The notes: generated from the letters alone by a model not told the origin. DNA of 7,854 nucleotides from DATDPM01 sp041498815 (GCA_041498815.1 JBGQJC010000058.1:1-7854), one strand, 5' to 3'; numbered from the stretch's first letter, positions 1 to 6,701 are shown. Translations and numbers: made by a program.

Positions 1-227
1 CATGAACCCAGTCCTTGTTCCGCCTCGGCGGCCGCGATGAGGTCCGGAATCTCGGGCGCGGTCAGCAATTGGTGGCACAGCACCTTGACCGCGGCCATCT
101 GCTCGGCGCGCCCGGCTGCCGCGCCCAAAGGCATCATCGCCGACATGTCCCAGTGGAGCATGGAGTCGACGTCGTGCAGCACCGTCAACCGTTTGAAGCG
201 CGCCTCCAGCTGGGGATAGGCCTTCAC
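1..227 (-). CDS. M32-family metallocarboxypeptidase (carboxypeptidase Taq type), N-terminal part only
   Basis: Partial gene; 75 codons are visible before the window ends. The translation starts (V/M)KAYPQLEARFKRL and contains LHWDMSAMMP near residues 26-35, followed by a GRAEQMAAVKVLCHQLL stretch. This helical N-terminus with a WD..MMP segment and an R..Q(M/L)A.L..L.H pattern is what I know from M32 zinc carboxypeptidases, which trim C-terminal residues from peptides in the cytoplasm. The HExxH zinc site lies further downstream and is outside the window, so the assignment rests on the N-terminal pattern alone. I chose the GTG start at 227 because a GGAG ribosome-binding site (238-235) sits 7 nt upstream, embedded in the last codons of surf1. 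Only 4 nt separate it from the surf1 stop, so it is probably translated from the oxidase operon transcript. A link to oxidase function is not known to me; it may simply be a conserved neighbour. Confidence 0.8.
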   Translation of the reverse strand, partial: MKAYPQLEARFKRLTVLHDVDSMLHWDMSAMMPLGAAAGRAEQMAAVKVLCHQLLTAPEIPDLIAAAEAEQGLGS

Positions 228-231
228 CCGG

Positions 232-969
232 TCACTCCGGCTTAACTCTATGATAAATAAGATAGATAACCACCAGGGTCAGGGCGAAGGAATACCAGGT
301 CAGGGCATATTGCAGATGGTTGTTGGGAAGCTCCACCCGGCTTTGGCCGCCGATCGGATATCCGCCGGGGTTTTCCACAGCACCCGCCTCGATGAAAAAG
401 GGCCGCGCAGTGGAAATCCCGGACTGGAGCGCCATGGCCGCGATGTCGACGTAGAACCAGACGTTTTTGCCGGGGCTGTTGTCGGGAAGAAACCAGCGCG
501 GCACGCCGCCTTGGCGGATCAATCCTTCGATCGTCACCGTTCCCGGCACTTCGCCTTCCGCCCGCGTTGCCGGCTCTTTGCGATCGAGGGGAATCCAGCC
601 GCGGTCCACCAGCACCATGATTCCGTCCTCAGCCATGAACGGTGTCACCACATGGAATCCGGCGTTCCCCTGGAGCGAGCGCGCGGCGAGATACATTTCG
701 CGATCGTGCAGGAAATGCCCGGTGACTTTGACCCGCCGGAATTCGAGACCGGCGATATCGGAATCCAATGGCACCGCGATTGCCGGCGCGCTCACGCGGG
801 CCTCGCGCTCGGCGATCAACGCCTGTTTCCATTGCCAGCGCTCGACCTGCCAGGTTCCCAGTCCCAGCAAGACCATCAACGCCGGTATCGTAAAGAGGGT
901 GGGGCCCAGCGTCGGGCGAAAACGGAACCGCCCGAGGCGGAATTCGAATCCCTTAGCCGGGCTCGTCAT
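232..969 (-). CDS. surf1: SURF1 family cytochrome c oxidase assembly protein
   Basis: SURF1 (Shy1) proteins are inner-membrane factors that help place heme a into subunit I of aa3-type oxidases. The 245-residue product has the family layout. A first membrane helix at about residues 22-40 ends in LLGLGTWQVERWQWK. A periplasmic domain with FRRVKVTGHF and VLVDRGWIP follows. The conserved NNHLQYALTWYSFA motif leads into a second helix at about 222-241, and the tail is short and basic (YHRVKPE). The start is uncertain: an ATG at 969 gives MTSPAKG, and an in-frame GTG at 981 would add four residues (249 aa). Neither has a well-spaced ribosome-binding site; AGGA lies only 2 nt before the ATG. Either start overlaps the end of the DUF983 gene (17 nt for the ATG), which suggests coupled translation. 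The downstream peptidase follows after 4 nt. Confidence 0.95.
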   Translation of the reverse strand: MTSPAKGFEFRLGRFRFRPTLGPTLFTIPALMVLLGLGTWQVERWQWKQALIAEREARVSAPAIAVPLDSDIAGLEFRRVKVTGHFLHDREMYLAARSLQGNAGFHVVTPFMAEDGIMVLVDRGWIPLDRKEPATRAEGEVPGTVTIEGLIRQGGVPRWFLPDNSPGKNVWFYVDIAAMALQSGISTARPFFIEAGAVENPGGYPIGGQSRVELPNNHLQYALTWYSFALTLVVIYLIYHRVKPE

Positions 970-1324
970 AATCCTGCGCACGGTGCTTGAACTGGAGCGC
1001 GATCAACAGGGACTTGAGAAACCGCAGCATGAAGAACGACAACGCGAGGATCAGGGGCGGCCAGATGAGCGCGTGCACCCACAGGGGCGGGGCATAGGTC
1101 ATCTCGGTCCAAAGCGCGAGTCCGACGATGAAAAATCCGAGAATGAGGATCACGAAGACCGCCGGGCCGTCGCCGCTGTCCTGCGCGCTCAAATTGAGCC
1201 CGCAGGATTCGCAAGCCTCGGCGACGTCGAGAAACTTCGCGTAAAGCCGGCCCTTGCCGCAGCGCGGGCAGCGGCCGCCGAGCGCGGCGCGAAGCACCGG
1301 AACCGGCGCCGCGCCGCTTGTCAT
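953..1324 (-). CDS. DUF983 family small zinc-ribbon membrane protein
   Basis: The 123-residue protein has an N-terminal zinc ribbon made of CPRCGKG (Cys19, Cys22) and CESCGL (Cys38, Cys41). Two hydrophobic helices follow at about 55-73 (VFVILILGFFIVGLALW) and 80-102 (PPLWVHALIWPPLILALSFF), then a basic RFLKSLLIALQFKHR tail. This matches DUF983, a family regularly found inside alphaproteobacterial cox operons between coxC and surf1. Its biochemical role is not established to my knowledge; a part in oxidase assembly or metal handling is an inference from position and the four cysteines. Its start lies 25 nt after coxC, and a perfect GC palindrome fills most of that gap. There is no classical ribosome-binding site other than the G-run inside that palindrome. 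Its end overlaps surf1. Confidence 0.9.
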   Translation of the reverse strand: MTSGAAPVPVLRAALGGRCPRCGKGRLYAKFLDVAEACESCGLNLSAQDSGDGPAVFVILILGFFIVGLALWTEMTYAPPLWVHALIWPPLILALSFFMLRFLKSLLIALQFKHRAQDYDEPG

Positions 1325-1329
1325 CAGCG

Positions 1330-1341
1330 GGCCCCGGGGCC
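1330..1341. repeat. 12-bp perfect palindrome between coxC and the DUF983 gene
   Basis: GGCCCCGGGGCC reads the same on both strands. It ends 5 nt before the DUF983 start codon (1324) and begins 8 nt after the coxC stop (1350). With no loop it is unlikely to form a hairpin in one RNA without opening its centre, but it covers the place where the ribosome-binding site of the downstream gene should be. In DNA this GC-rich, a chance origin is possible. Confidence 0.6.
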
Positions 1342-1349
1342 GCGCCCTC

Positions 1350-2183
1350 TCATGAGAAGAACGGCCGCCAATAGACGAAAGTGAACAGGAACAGCCACAC
1401 CACGTCCACGAAATGCCAATACCAGGCCGCGGCCTCGAAGCCGAAATGATGGGTCGGCGTGAATTGGCCGATCCAGGCCCGGCACAGGCAGACGGTGAGG
1501 AAGATCGAGCCGATGATCACATGGGCGCCGTGGAATCCGGTCGCCATGTAGAAGGTCGAGGCGTAGATGCCCTCGTTGAAGTTGAAGCGGGCGTGGATGT
1601 ATTCGAAGGCTTGCAGGCTGGTGAACGAGACGCCGAGCAAGATCGTCACCGCAAGCCCGTAGATCAGGTGCTTGCGGTTGCCTTCCCGCAAGGCATGGTG
1701 CGCCCAGGTCACCGTGACGCCCGAGCTCAAGAGGATGATGGTGTTGAGGAAGGGGATGTCCCAGGGATCGAACGTCCGCCCCTGAAGGTTCACCGGCGGC
1801 CACACCCCGCCCAAGGCCGCGGTGCGGCCGATCATTTCGGCGCTGGTCGCACTTCCCGGGTAAAGGCTGGCGTCGAAATAGGCCCAGAACCAGGCGGCGA
1901 AAAACATCACCTCGGAGGCGATGAACAACACCATGCCGTAGCGCAGGCCCAGTTGCACCACCGGCGAGTGGTCGCCGCCCTGTGCCTCGCGCACCACGTC
2001 CCGCCACCAGCCCGCCATGGTCAACAGCAGCAAGGCGACGCCGGCGAAGAACAGCACATAGCTGTGTTCGTGCATGAGGCGCACGAGCCCGAAGGTCAAA
2101 AACGCCGCGGCGACGGCGCCGACCGCCGGCCAGGGGCTGGGATTGACTAAATGATAGGGATGTTTCGCGGCGTGTCCGGCCAT
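1350..2183 (-). CDS. coxC: cytochrome c oxidase subunit III
   Basis: CoxC is the third core subunit of the aa3 oxidase. It has no redox centre but stabilises subunit I and helps keep proton uptake going. The 277-residue length and about seven membrane helices are typical. Signature parts are HPYHLVNPSPWP at the N-terminus, IASEVMFFAAWFWAYF (about 88-103, with the conserved buried Glu91), WAHHAL (160-165), the FNEGIYASTFYMATGFHGAHV block (about 202-222) and WYWHFVDVVWLFLF (254-267) near the C-terminus. The ATG at 2183 is preceded by a purine-rich AGAGAGAG run that can act as the ribosome-binding site. It lies 73 nt after ctaG, the widest gap within the cluster; I saw no hairpin with a T-run there, so read-through from ctaG is likely. 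Confidence 0.97.
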   Translation of the reverse strand: MAGHAAKHPYHLVNPSPWPAVGAVAAAFLTFGLVRLMHEHSYVLFFAGVALLLLTMAGWWRDVVREAQGGDHSPVVQLGLRYGMVLFIASEVMFFAAWFWAYFDASLYPGSATSAEMIGRTAALGGVWPPVNLQGRTFDPWDIPFLNTIILLSSGVTVTWAHHALREGNRKHLIYGLAVTILLGVSFTSLQAFEYIHARFNFNEGIYASTFYMATGFHGAHVIIGSIFLTVCLCRAWIGQFTPTHHFGFEAAAWYWHFVDVVWLFLFTFVYWRPFFS

Positions 2184-2256
2184 GGTGTCTCTCTCTTCTT
2201 ATCGAATTTGGACGATGGCAATCTTCGGTTCGAAAAATTCGGTGCCCCAATCGGTT

Positions 2257-2835
2257 TCAGTTCACCGTCCCGGCGCCGTCTTCCTGGCTGCGCGCCGAGG
2301 ATTGGGTGGGCGCGGGGAAGAAGGTGTAGGAAAGGGTGATGGTGTGGATTTCGCCCGCGTCCCTGTCCTCGGCGATCGCGGGATCGACGAAAAAGGAAAC
2401 CGGCAATTCCGCTTCTTGGCCGGCGGCCAGCGTCTGCTGCTTGAAACAGAAACACGCGATCTTATCGAAATAGCGCCCGGCCTGGTCCGGCGTCACGTTG
2501 AAGACCGCCGTTCCGGTGATGGGCGCGCTCGAATCGTTGCGCGCCTTGAACAGGGCAAGCCCCCGTTCGCCGAGCCTCAGCTTCATCGGCTCCGGCGCCG
2601 TGAACGTCCAGGCCAAATCCGGACTCACATCGGCATTGAACCGCACCGTCACGGCCCGGTCCAGGGTCCGATCCGGCGCTTGGGCCGCGACCCTGGTCGT
2701 GCCCTGATAGCCGGTGACCCGGCAGAACAGGCGATAGAGCGGCACGCTCGCCGCGGTCAGGCCCACCATGCCCGAAAGCATGAGGAGCAGCACCGCGACG
2801 GTGCCAAATTTCCGCCGGCGTAAGCTGGCACTCAT
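2257..2835 (-). CDS. ctaG: cytochrome c oxidase assembly protein CtaG (CuB copper chaperone, Cox11 type)
   Basis: CtaG/Cox11 is a membrane-anchored copper protein that delivers copper to the CuB site of subunit I. The 192-residue product has a short basic N-terminus, one membrane helix (about 11-30), then PLYRLFCRVTGYQGTT (Cys38, conserved) and a beta-rich periplasmic domain carrying the copper-binding CFCF motif (Cys128 and Cys130), preceded by FDKIA. The family's Phe-rich VSFFVDP and TLSYTFFP strands are present. The same frame is open upstream to 2991, but that extension overlaps coxF and ctaB and has unrelated composition, so I chose the ATG at 2835. This ATG overlaps the coxF stop as ATGA and follows GGAG/GGAAG sequences (2849-2839). 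Translational coupling with coxF is likely. Confidence 0.96.
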   Translation of the reverse strand: MSASLRRRKFGTVAVLLLMLSGMVGLTAASVPLYRLFCRVTGYQGTTRVAAQAPDRTLDRAVTVRFNADVSPDLAWTFTAPEPMKLRLGERGLALFKARNDSSAPITGTAVFNVTPDQAGRYFDKIACFCFKQQTLAAGQEAELPVSFFVDPAIAEDRDAGEIHTITLSYTFFPAPTQSSARSQEDGAGTVN

Positions 2836-2972
2836 TGGCTTCCGGCTCCGAATTTCACGACGGTGACGAAATAAAACAGGATCGCGAGCCCGGCCAAGAC
2901 GACGAGCATCGCCCAGTTCTTGACCCGCTGGCGCTTTCCCATCTCGCCAGCACCTTTGGCGCTTCCGGTCAT
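2832..2972 (-). CDS. coxF: CoxF-like small membrane protein of the cytochrome oxidase operon
   Basis: This is a 46-codon gene, easily missed because of its size. The product starts MTGSAKGAGEMGKRQRVKNW, then has one hydrophobic helix (about residues 20-39: AMLVVLAGLAILFYFVTVV) and ends KFGAGSQ. Small proteins of this build, a basic N-terminus then one helix ending in FYxVTxVKxG, sit between ctaB and ctaG in many alphaproteobacterial cox operons and are called CoxF; their role in assembly is not well defined. Strong signs that it is real: the ATG overlaps the ctaB stop as ATGA, the TGA overlaps the ctaG start as ATGA, and an AGGG ribosome-binding site (2983-2980) sits 7 nt before the ATG. The basic residues before the helix predict that the N-terminus stays in the cytoplasm. 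The family name is my recognition from pattern and position, less sure than the gene's existence. Confidence 0.88.
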   Translation of the reverse strand: MTGSAKGAGEMGKRQRVKNWAMLVVLAGLAILFYFVTVVKFGAGSQ

Positions 2973-3889
2973 GCCAGCACCCTAAGCGCAATATTGTCCG
3001 CGATGAGTGCTACGAAGATCAGGAATAGATAGAGGATCGAGAATCCGAAAAGCTGTTTCGCGCTCTGGTCCCGATCATCGAACCAAACCCGTAGCGCCAG
3101 GCCCAAGAAGACGAGGCCGAGCAAGAGCGCGCAAGCGCCGTAGAGCGCGCCCGAGGTCTTGAGAAAATAAGGGGCGAGCGTCACTGGAATCAGGAGCGCG
3201 GTGTAGATCAGGATCTGCTTCTTGGTCTCGCGTTTCCCCGCCACCACGGGAAGCATGGGGACGCCGACCTTGGCGTAATCGGCGGTGCAAAAGAGCGAGA
3301 GCGCCCAGAAATGGGGCGGCGTCCACAGGAAGATGATGGCGAAGAGCGCAAGCGAGGCGAGCGTCACGTCACCGGTCACCGCGGCCCAGCCGATCATGGG
3401 CGGGAGTGCGCCTGCCGCCCCGCCGATCACGATGTTCTGCGGCGTGCGGCGCTTGAGCCAGATGGTATAGACGAAAACATAAAAGCAGATGGTCGCGGCC
3501 AAAAGCGCCGCCGCCACGTGGTTGACGGTAAGCGCCATGACGATGACGGAGGCGACCGCCAGCACCACCCCGAATCCGAGTGCATTGCCGGGCGTGATCC
3601 GCCCGGAAGGGAGTGGCCGCGCCGCGGTTCTCACCATACGCGCGTCGATATCGCGCTCGTACCACATGTTGATGGCGCCCGAGGCCCCGGCTCCGACGGC
3701 AATGCACAGCACCGCAATCGCGGCAAACAGCGGATGAATGTGCCCCGGGGCGATCATCAGCCCGGCGAACCCGGTGAATACCACGAGCGACATGACCCGC
3801 GGTTTCAGCAGGATCAAATAATCGCCGAGCGCAGGCTCGTAGGCGGGCGCGCCCGCCTTTTCGATGATGTCGGTCGAGGTGCCGGTCAC
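2969..3889 (-). CDS. ctaB: protoheme IX farnesyltransferase (heme O synthase)
   Basis: CtaB (Cox10) transfers a farnesyl group from farnesyl diphosphate to heme B in the membrane, giving heme O, which heme A synthase then converts to heme A. The 306-residue, multi-helix protein belongs to the UbiA prenyltransferase superfamily. The first Asp-rich motif is NMWYERDIDARM (about 74-85), followed by RTAARPLPSGRI; KRRTPQNIVIGGAAGALPP starts near 146; WTPPHFWALSL is at about 189-199; the second motif DYAKVGVPMLP is at 204-214. All are canonical. The start is a GTG at 3889 with GGAGG (3898-3894) 4 nt upstream. The ATG at 3900 is in another frame and stops at once. The gene begins 30 nt after coxA and its stop overlaps coxF. 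Heme A synthase is not encoded in this window. Confidence 0.97.
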   Translation of the reverse strand: MTGTSTDIIEKAGAPAYEPALGDYLILLKPRVMSLVVFTGFAGLMIAPGHIHPLFAAIAVLCIAVGAGASGAINMWYERDIDARMVRTAARPLPSGRITPGNALGFGVVLAVASVIVMALTVNHVAAALLAATICFYVFVYTIWLKRRTPQNIVIGGAAGALPPMIGWAAVTGDVTLASLALFAIIFLWTPPHFWALSLFCTADYAKVGVPMLPVVAGKRETKKQILIYTALLIPVTLAPYFLKTSGALYGACALLLGLVFLGLALRVWFDDRDQSAKQLFGFSILYLFLIFVALIADNIALRVLA

Positions 3890-3919
3890 GCCGCCTCCAT
3901 TCTGAGCCGCCCGCCTGCG

Positions 3920-5500
3920 CTACCTAATCTGCGGCAGTTCCTCATAGGTATGGAAGGGCGGCGGCGAAGGCAGCTGCCATTCCAGCGTGGTCGCGCCGGG
4001 ACCCCAGGGATTTGCCGGAACCTTGGTGCCGGCGGCGAAGGTGCGGAAGAGGATGAACAGGAACAAGAGCATCCCCGCGGCGGAGATATAGGAGCCGACG
4101 GATGCCACCATGTTCCAGCCCGCAAACGCATCCGGATAATCGGGGATGCGCCGCGGCATGCCGGCAAGGCCTAAGAAATGCATCGGGAAGAACGTCAAAT
4201 TCACACCGATGAACATCATCCAGAAATGGATCTTCCCGAGGGTTTCCGGATATTGCCGTCCCGACATCTTGCCAAGCCAGTAATAGAAGCCGGCGAAGAT
4301 CGAGAAGAGGGCTCCCATCGACATCGTGTAATGGAAATGGCCGACGACGTAATAAGTGTCGTGGAGCACCGTATCGACGCCGGCGTTCGACAGCACCACG
4401 CCGGTGACGCCGCCGAGCGTGAACAAGAAGATGAATCCGAGCGCGAACAGCATGGGGGTCTTGAATTCGATCGAGCCGCCCCACATGGTCGCGATCCAGC
4501 TGAAGATCTTGATGCCGGTCGGCACCGCGATCACCATCGTCGCGGCGGTGAAATAGGCCCGCGTATCGACGCTGATTCCGGCCACGTACATATGGTGCGC
4601 CCACACCACGAAGCCGATGCCGCCGATCGCCACCATCGCATAGGCCATGCCGAGATAGCCGAACACCGGCTTCTTAGAAAAGGTGGAAACCACCTGGCTG
4701 ACAATGCCAAAGCCGGGAAGAATGAGGATGTAAACTTCCGGGTGGCCGAAGAACCAGAACAGATGCTGATAGAGCACGGGATCGCCGCCGCCCGGCGCCG
4801 AGAAGAACGAGGTGCCGAAGTTGCGGTCGGTCAAAAGCATGGTGATCGCGCCCGCCAGCACCGGCAGCGACAGCAGCAAGAGGAAGGCCGTAACCAAGAT
4901 GGACCACACGAAAAGCGGCATCTTGTGCAAAGTCATTCCCGGCGCGCGCATATTGAAGATGGTGGTGATGAAATTGATCGCGCCCATGATCGAAGAGGCG
5001 CCGGCCAGATGCAGACTGAAGATCACCATGTCGACCGCCGCACCCGGATGACCCGTGGTGGACAGCGGCGCGTAAACGGTCCAACCCACGCCCGGCCCCT
5101 GATCGGTGAACGCCGAGGCCAAGAGCAGGGTGATCGACGGGATGAGGAGCCAGAAGCTGATGTTGTTCATGCGCGGGAAGGCCATGTCCGGGGCCCCGAT
5201 CATGAGCGGCACGAACCAGTTGCCGAACCCGCCGATGAAGCCCGGCATAACCATGAAGAACACCATCAGCAACCCGTGGGCGGAGAGCACCACGTTGTAG
5301 AATTGGCTGTCGTGGATGTACTGAAGGCCCGGCCGCATGAGCTCCGCGCGGATGATCATGGACATGACGCCGCCCAAGAGCCCGCCGGCGATGGCCAAGA
5401 TCAAGTACATGGTGCCGATGTCCTTGTGGTTGGTGGAATACAACCACCGCTTCCAACCCGTTGGATGGCCGGCGTGCGCGTCGGATTTGAAGTAGCTCAT
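3920..5500 (-). CDS. coxA: cytochrome c oxidase subunit I, aa3 type
   Basis: CoxA is the catalytic subunit, carrying heme a, heme a3 and CuB, reducing oxygen to water and pumping protons. The 526-residue protein has the usual twelve helices. Visible ligands: His75 (SAHGLL) and His390 for heme a; His388 (GHFHYTM) for heme a3; His253 in GHPEVY with Tyr257 as the cross-linked tyrosine; His302 and His303 (WAHHMY) for CuB. Proton-path residues of an A1-type oxidase are present: Asp105 (GAPDMAFPRMNN) for the D channel, Lys331 (PTGIKIFSW) for the K channel, and Glu255 in GHPEVY, matching the K-path entry region by family alignment. The N-terminus YSTNHKDIGTMYL is standard. The ATG at 5500 has AGGG (5513-5510) upstream. 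It lies 30 nt after coxB, so the two core subunits are co-transcribed. Nothing looks damaged. Confidence 0.98.
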   Translation of the reverse strand: MSYFKSDAHAGHPTGWKRWLYSTNHKDIGTMYLILAIAGGLLGGVMSMIIRAELMRPGLQYIHDSQFYNVVLSAHGLLMVFFMVMPGFIGGFGNWFVPLMIGAPDMAFPRMNNISFWLLIPSITLLLASAFTDQGPGVGWTVYAPLSTTGHPGAAVDMVIFSLHLAGASSIMGAINFITTIFNMRAPGMTLHKMPLFVWSILVTAFLLLLSLPVLAGAITMLLTDRNFGTSFFSAPGGGDPVLYQHLFWFFGHPEVYILILPGFGIVSQVVSTFSKKPVFGYLGMAYAMVAIGGIGFVVWAHHMYVAGISVDTRAYFTAATMVIAVPTGIKIFSWIATMWGGSIEFKTPMLFALGFIFLFTLGGVTGVVLSNAGVDTVLHDTYYVVGHFHYTMSMGALFSIFAGFYYWLGKMSGRQYPETLGKIHFWMMFIGVNLTFFPMHFLGLAGMPRRIPDYPDAFAGWNMVASVGSYISAAGMLLFLFILFRTFAAGTKVPANPWGPGATTLEWQLPSPPPFHTYEELPQIR

Positions 5501-5530
5501 TGCTCGAGACCCTATTCCAAAATTCTTTTG

Positions 5531-6403
5531 TTAGCGGGTTTGCGCCTGCGCGACCTCTTTGGGCCCGCGCGGGTTTTCGGCTTTGAATTGCACCTGGGCC
5601 TTTTTCACCCAGTCTTCGAAGGCCTGTTTCGAAACCGCCTCGACCGTGATCGGCATGAAGCCGTGATCGACGCCGCACAGTTCCGAGCACTGGCCGTAAT
5701 AAAGCCCCTCGTGCTCGATCTCGATCCAGGTCTCCTGGAGCCTTCCCGGCACGGCGTCGGTCTTGACGCCGAACGAGGGCACCGCCCAGCTGTGGATGAC
5801 GTCATCGCCGGTGATCTGGACCCGGATGATGGTTCCGACCGGCAACACAATCCGGTTGTCCACGTCAAGCAGACGCAACGGCACCTTTCCACTCGCGTCC
5901 GCGTAACCCGCGCATTCCTCGTCGGTCCGGCATTTGATGATGGAATCGAAGCCGAAGCCGCCCTGATCGGGATAGACATAGCTCCAATACCATTGGTGGC
6001 CGGTGACCTTGAGGGTCATCGCCGCGTCCGGCGGCACACGGCCCGTGAAGAACAGCAGCTTAAACGACGGGATTGCGATTCCGACCAGGATGATGATCGG
6101 CACCACCGTCCACAAAATCTCGAGCACCGTATTGTGCGAGGTCTTGGTCGGCGTCGGGTTCGCCTTCGCGTTGAAGCGGAACATGATGTAGAGGAGAAGG
6201 GCGAGAACGAAGAGCGTGATCGCGGTGATGACGTAAAGCAGGTTGGTGTGGAAGGTGACGATCTGCTCCATGACCGGTGTCGCCGGCGGCTGCAGATTCA
6301 TCTGCCAGGGCTGCGGCACGGTGACAATTTGGTCGGCCCAGACTACGCCGGGCACGAGGGCGGCAAATCCCAATGCGACAGCCAAAGCTGCTTTTCGAAT
6401 CAT
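5531..6403 (-). CDS. coxB: cytochrome c oxidase subunit II (CuA-containing)
   Basis: CoxB takes electrons from cytochrome c through its binuclear CuA centre and passes them to heme a. The 290-residue precursor starts with a cleavable signal peptide (MIRKAALAVALGFAALVPGV, likely cut after Ala23 in VWA|DQ). Two membrane helices follow at about 50-75 and 93-119, then the aromatic GHQWYW patch (135-140) and a periplasmic cupredoxin domain. CuA ligands are all present: His204 (VIHSWAVPSFG) and Cys239, Glu241, Cys243, His247 and Met250 in GQCSELCGVDHGFM. There is no heme c motif (CxxCH), so it is a plain subunit II. Between GFGFDS and LRLLDVDNR lies a segment with two extra cysteines (Cys158 and Cys164, in KCRTDEEC) that I do not recall from usual homologues. 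It is the first gene of the cluster; the ATG at 6403 has only a weak AAATAAG purine run before it. Confidence 0.97.
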   Translation of the reverse strand: MIRKAALAVALGFAALVPGVVWADQIVTVPQPWQMNLQPPATPVMEQIVTFHTNLLYVITAITLFVLALLLYIMFRFNAKANPTPTKTSHNTVLEILWTVVPIIILVGIAIPSFKLLFFTGRVPPDAAMTLKVTGHQWYWSYVYPDQGGFGFDSIIKCRTDEECAGYADASGKVPLRLLDVDNRIVLPVGTIIRVQITGDDVIHSWAVPSFGVKTDAVPGRLQETWIEIEHEGLYYGQCSELCGVDHGFMPITVEAVSKQAFEDWVKKAQVQFKAENPRGPKEVAQAQTR

Positions 6404-6590
6404 CTTATTTCAGCCCCTATCAATTTACCGCGGATGGCGGTCGAGCCCGCGGCATCCCCCCGTCTCTCGATCCGCCGGTAACGGCCGCAGCGCTTCTTCT
6501 TTTGACCCCGGCCCCTGGACTTAGAATCCGAAACATATACACAACCCGCCCCCCGCCTCAACCTCATCGACCGTCGAGGTGGGCCGGAAT

Positions 6591-6622
6591 CGGGCCAAGC
6601 GCCCGGGCCGGTTTAAGGCCCG
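6591..6622. repeat. two overlapping GC inverted repeats
   Basis: CGGGC (6591-6595) pairs with GCCCG (6601-6605) across a 5-nt loop, and CGGGCC (6604-6609) pairs with GGCCCG (6617-6622) across the 7-nt loop GGTTTAA. They share bases and so are alternatives in one strand. The second has a clear AT-rich loop. Part of the palindrome cluster between coxB and tldD. Confidence 0.55.
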
Positions 6623-6660
6623 CGCACCCTCGGCACATGGGGCGGGCTTGGGACTTCAGC

Positions 6661-6676
6661 CGGGGCTTGTGCCCCG
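6661..6676. repeat. 6-bp stem, 4-nt loop hairpin
   Basis: CGGGGC, loop TTGT, then GCCCCG form a perfect stem. A longer-range pairing, GGCACA (6632-6637) with TGTGCC (6668-6673), uses the same right arm, so the two structures would exclude each other. GCCCCG is repeated at 6680-6685. No T-run follows on either strand. Confidence 0.6.
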
Positions 6677-6689
6677 ATCGCCCCGGGAC

Positions 6690-6701
6690 GCCGAATTCGG
6701 C
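6690..6701. repeat. 12-bp perfect palindrome
   Basis: GCCGAATTCGGC is identical on both strands, with an AT core and GC arms, a form suited to binding by a dimeric protein or to a repeat element. It lies between two hairpins in the coxB-tldD gap. No function can be read from the sequence alone. Confidence 0.6.

Noticed and set aside
1324..2250. 308-codon minus-strand frame overlapping coxC in another frame
   Set aside because: Arg-rich shadow of coxC, which has all subunit III motifs in its own frame.
2836..2991. 52-residue N-terminal extension of ctaG
   Set aside because: It overlaps coxF and the end of ctaB out of frame and is Arg-rich without family similarity. The ATG at 2835 gives the normal Cox11-type N-terminus and the ATGA overlap.
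5518..5530. CAAAA-TTC-TTTTG inverted repeat just after the coxB stop as a terminator
   Set aside because: The 5-bp stem is A-T rich and weak with a 3-nt loop, and no T-run follows. The 30-nt coxB-coxA gap argues for read-through.
4178..6481. 767-codon open frame on the plus strand opposite coxA and coxB
   Set aside because: The translation is a low-complexity mix rich in His, Arg, Asp, Glu and Gly with no domain, as expected opposite GC-rich membrane-protein genes. The minus-strand genes have every expected motif.
6502..6527. TTGACC and TAGAAT as a sigma-70 promoter for tldD
   Set aside because: The spacer is only 14 nt and the site would give a leader of about 300 nt through the hairpins. 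Too weak to annotate, though it cannot be ruled out.
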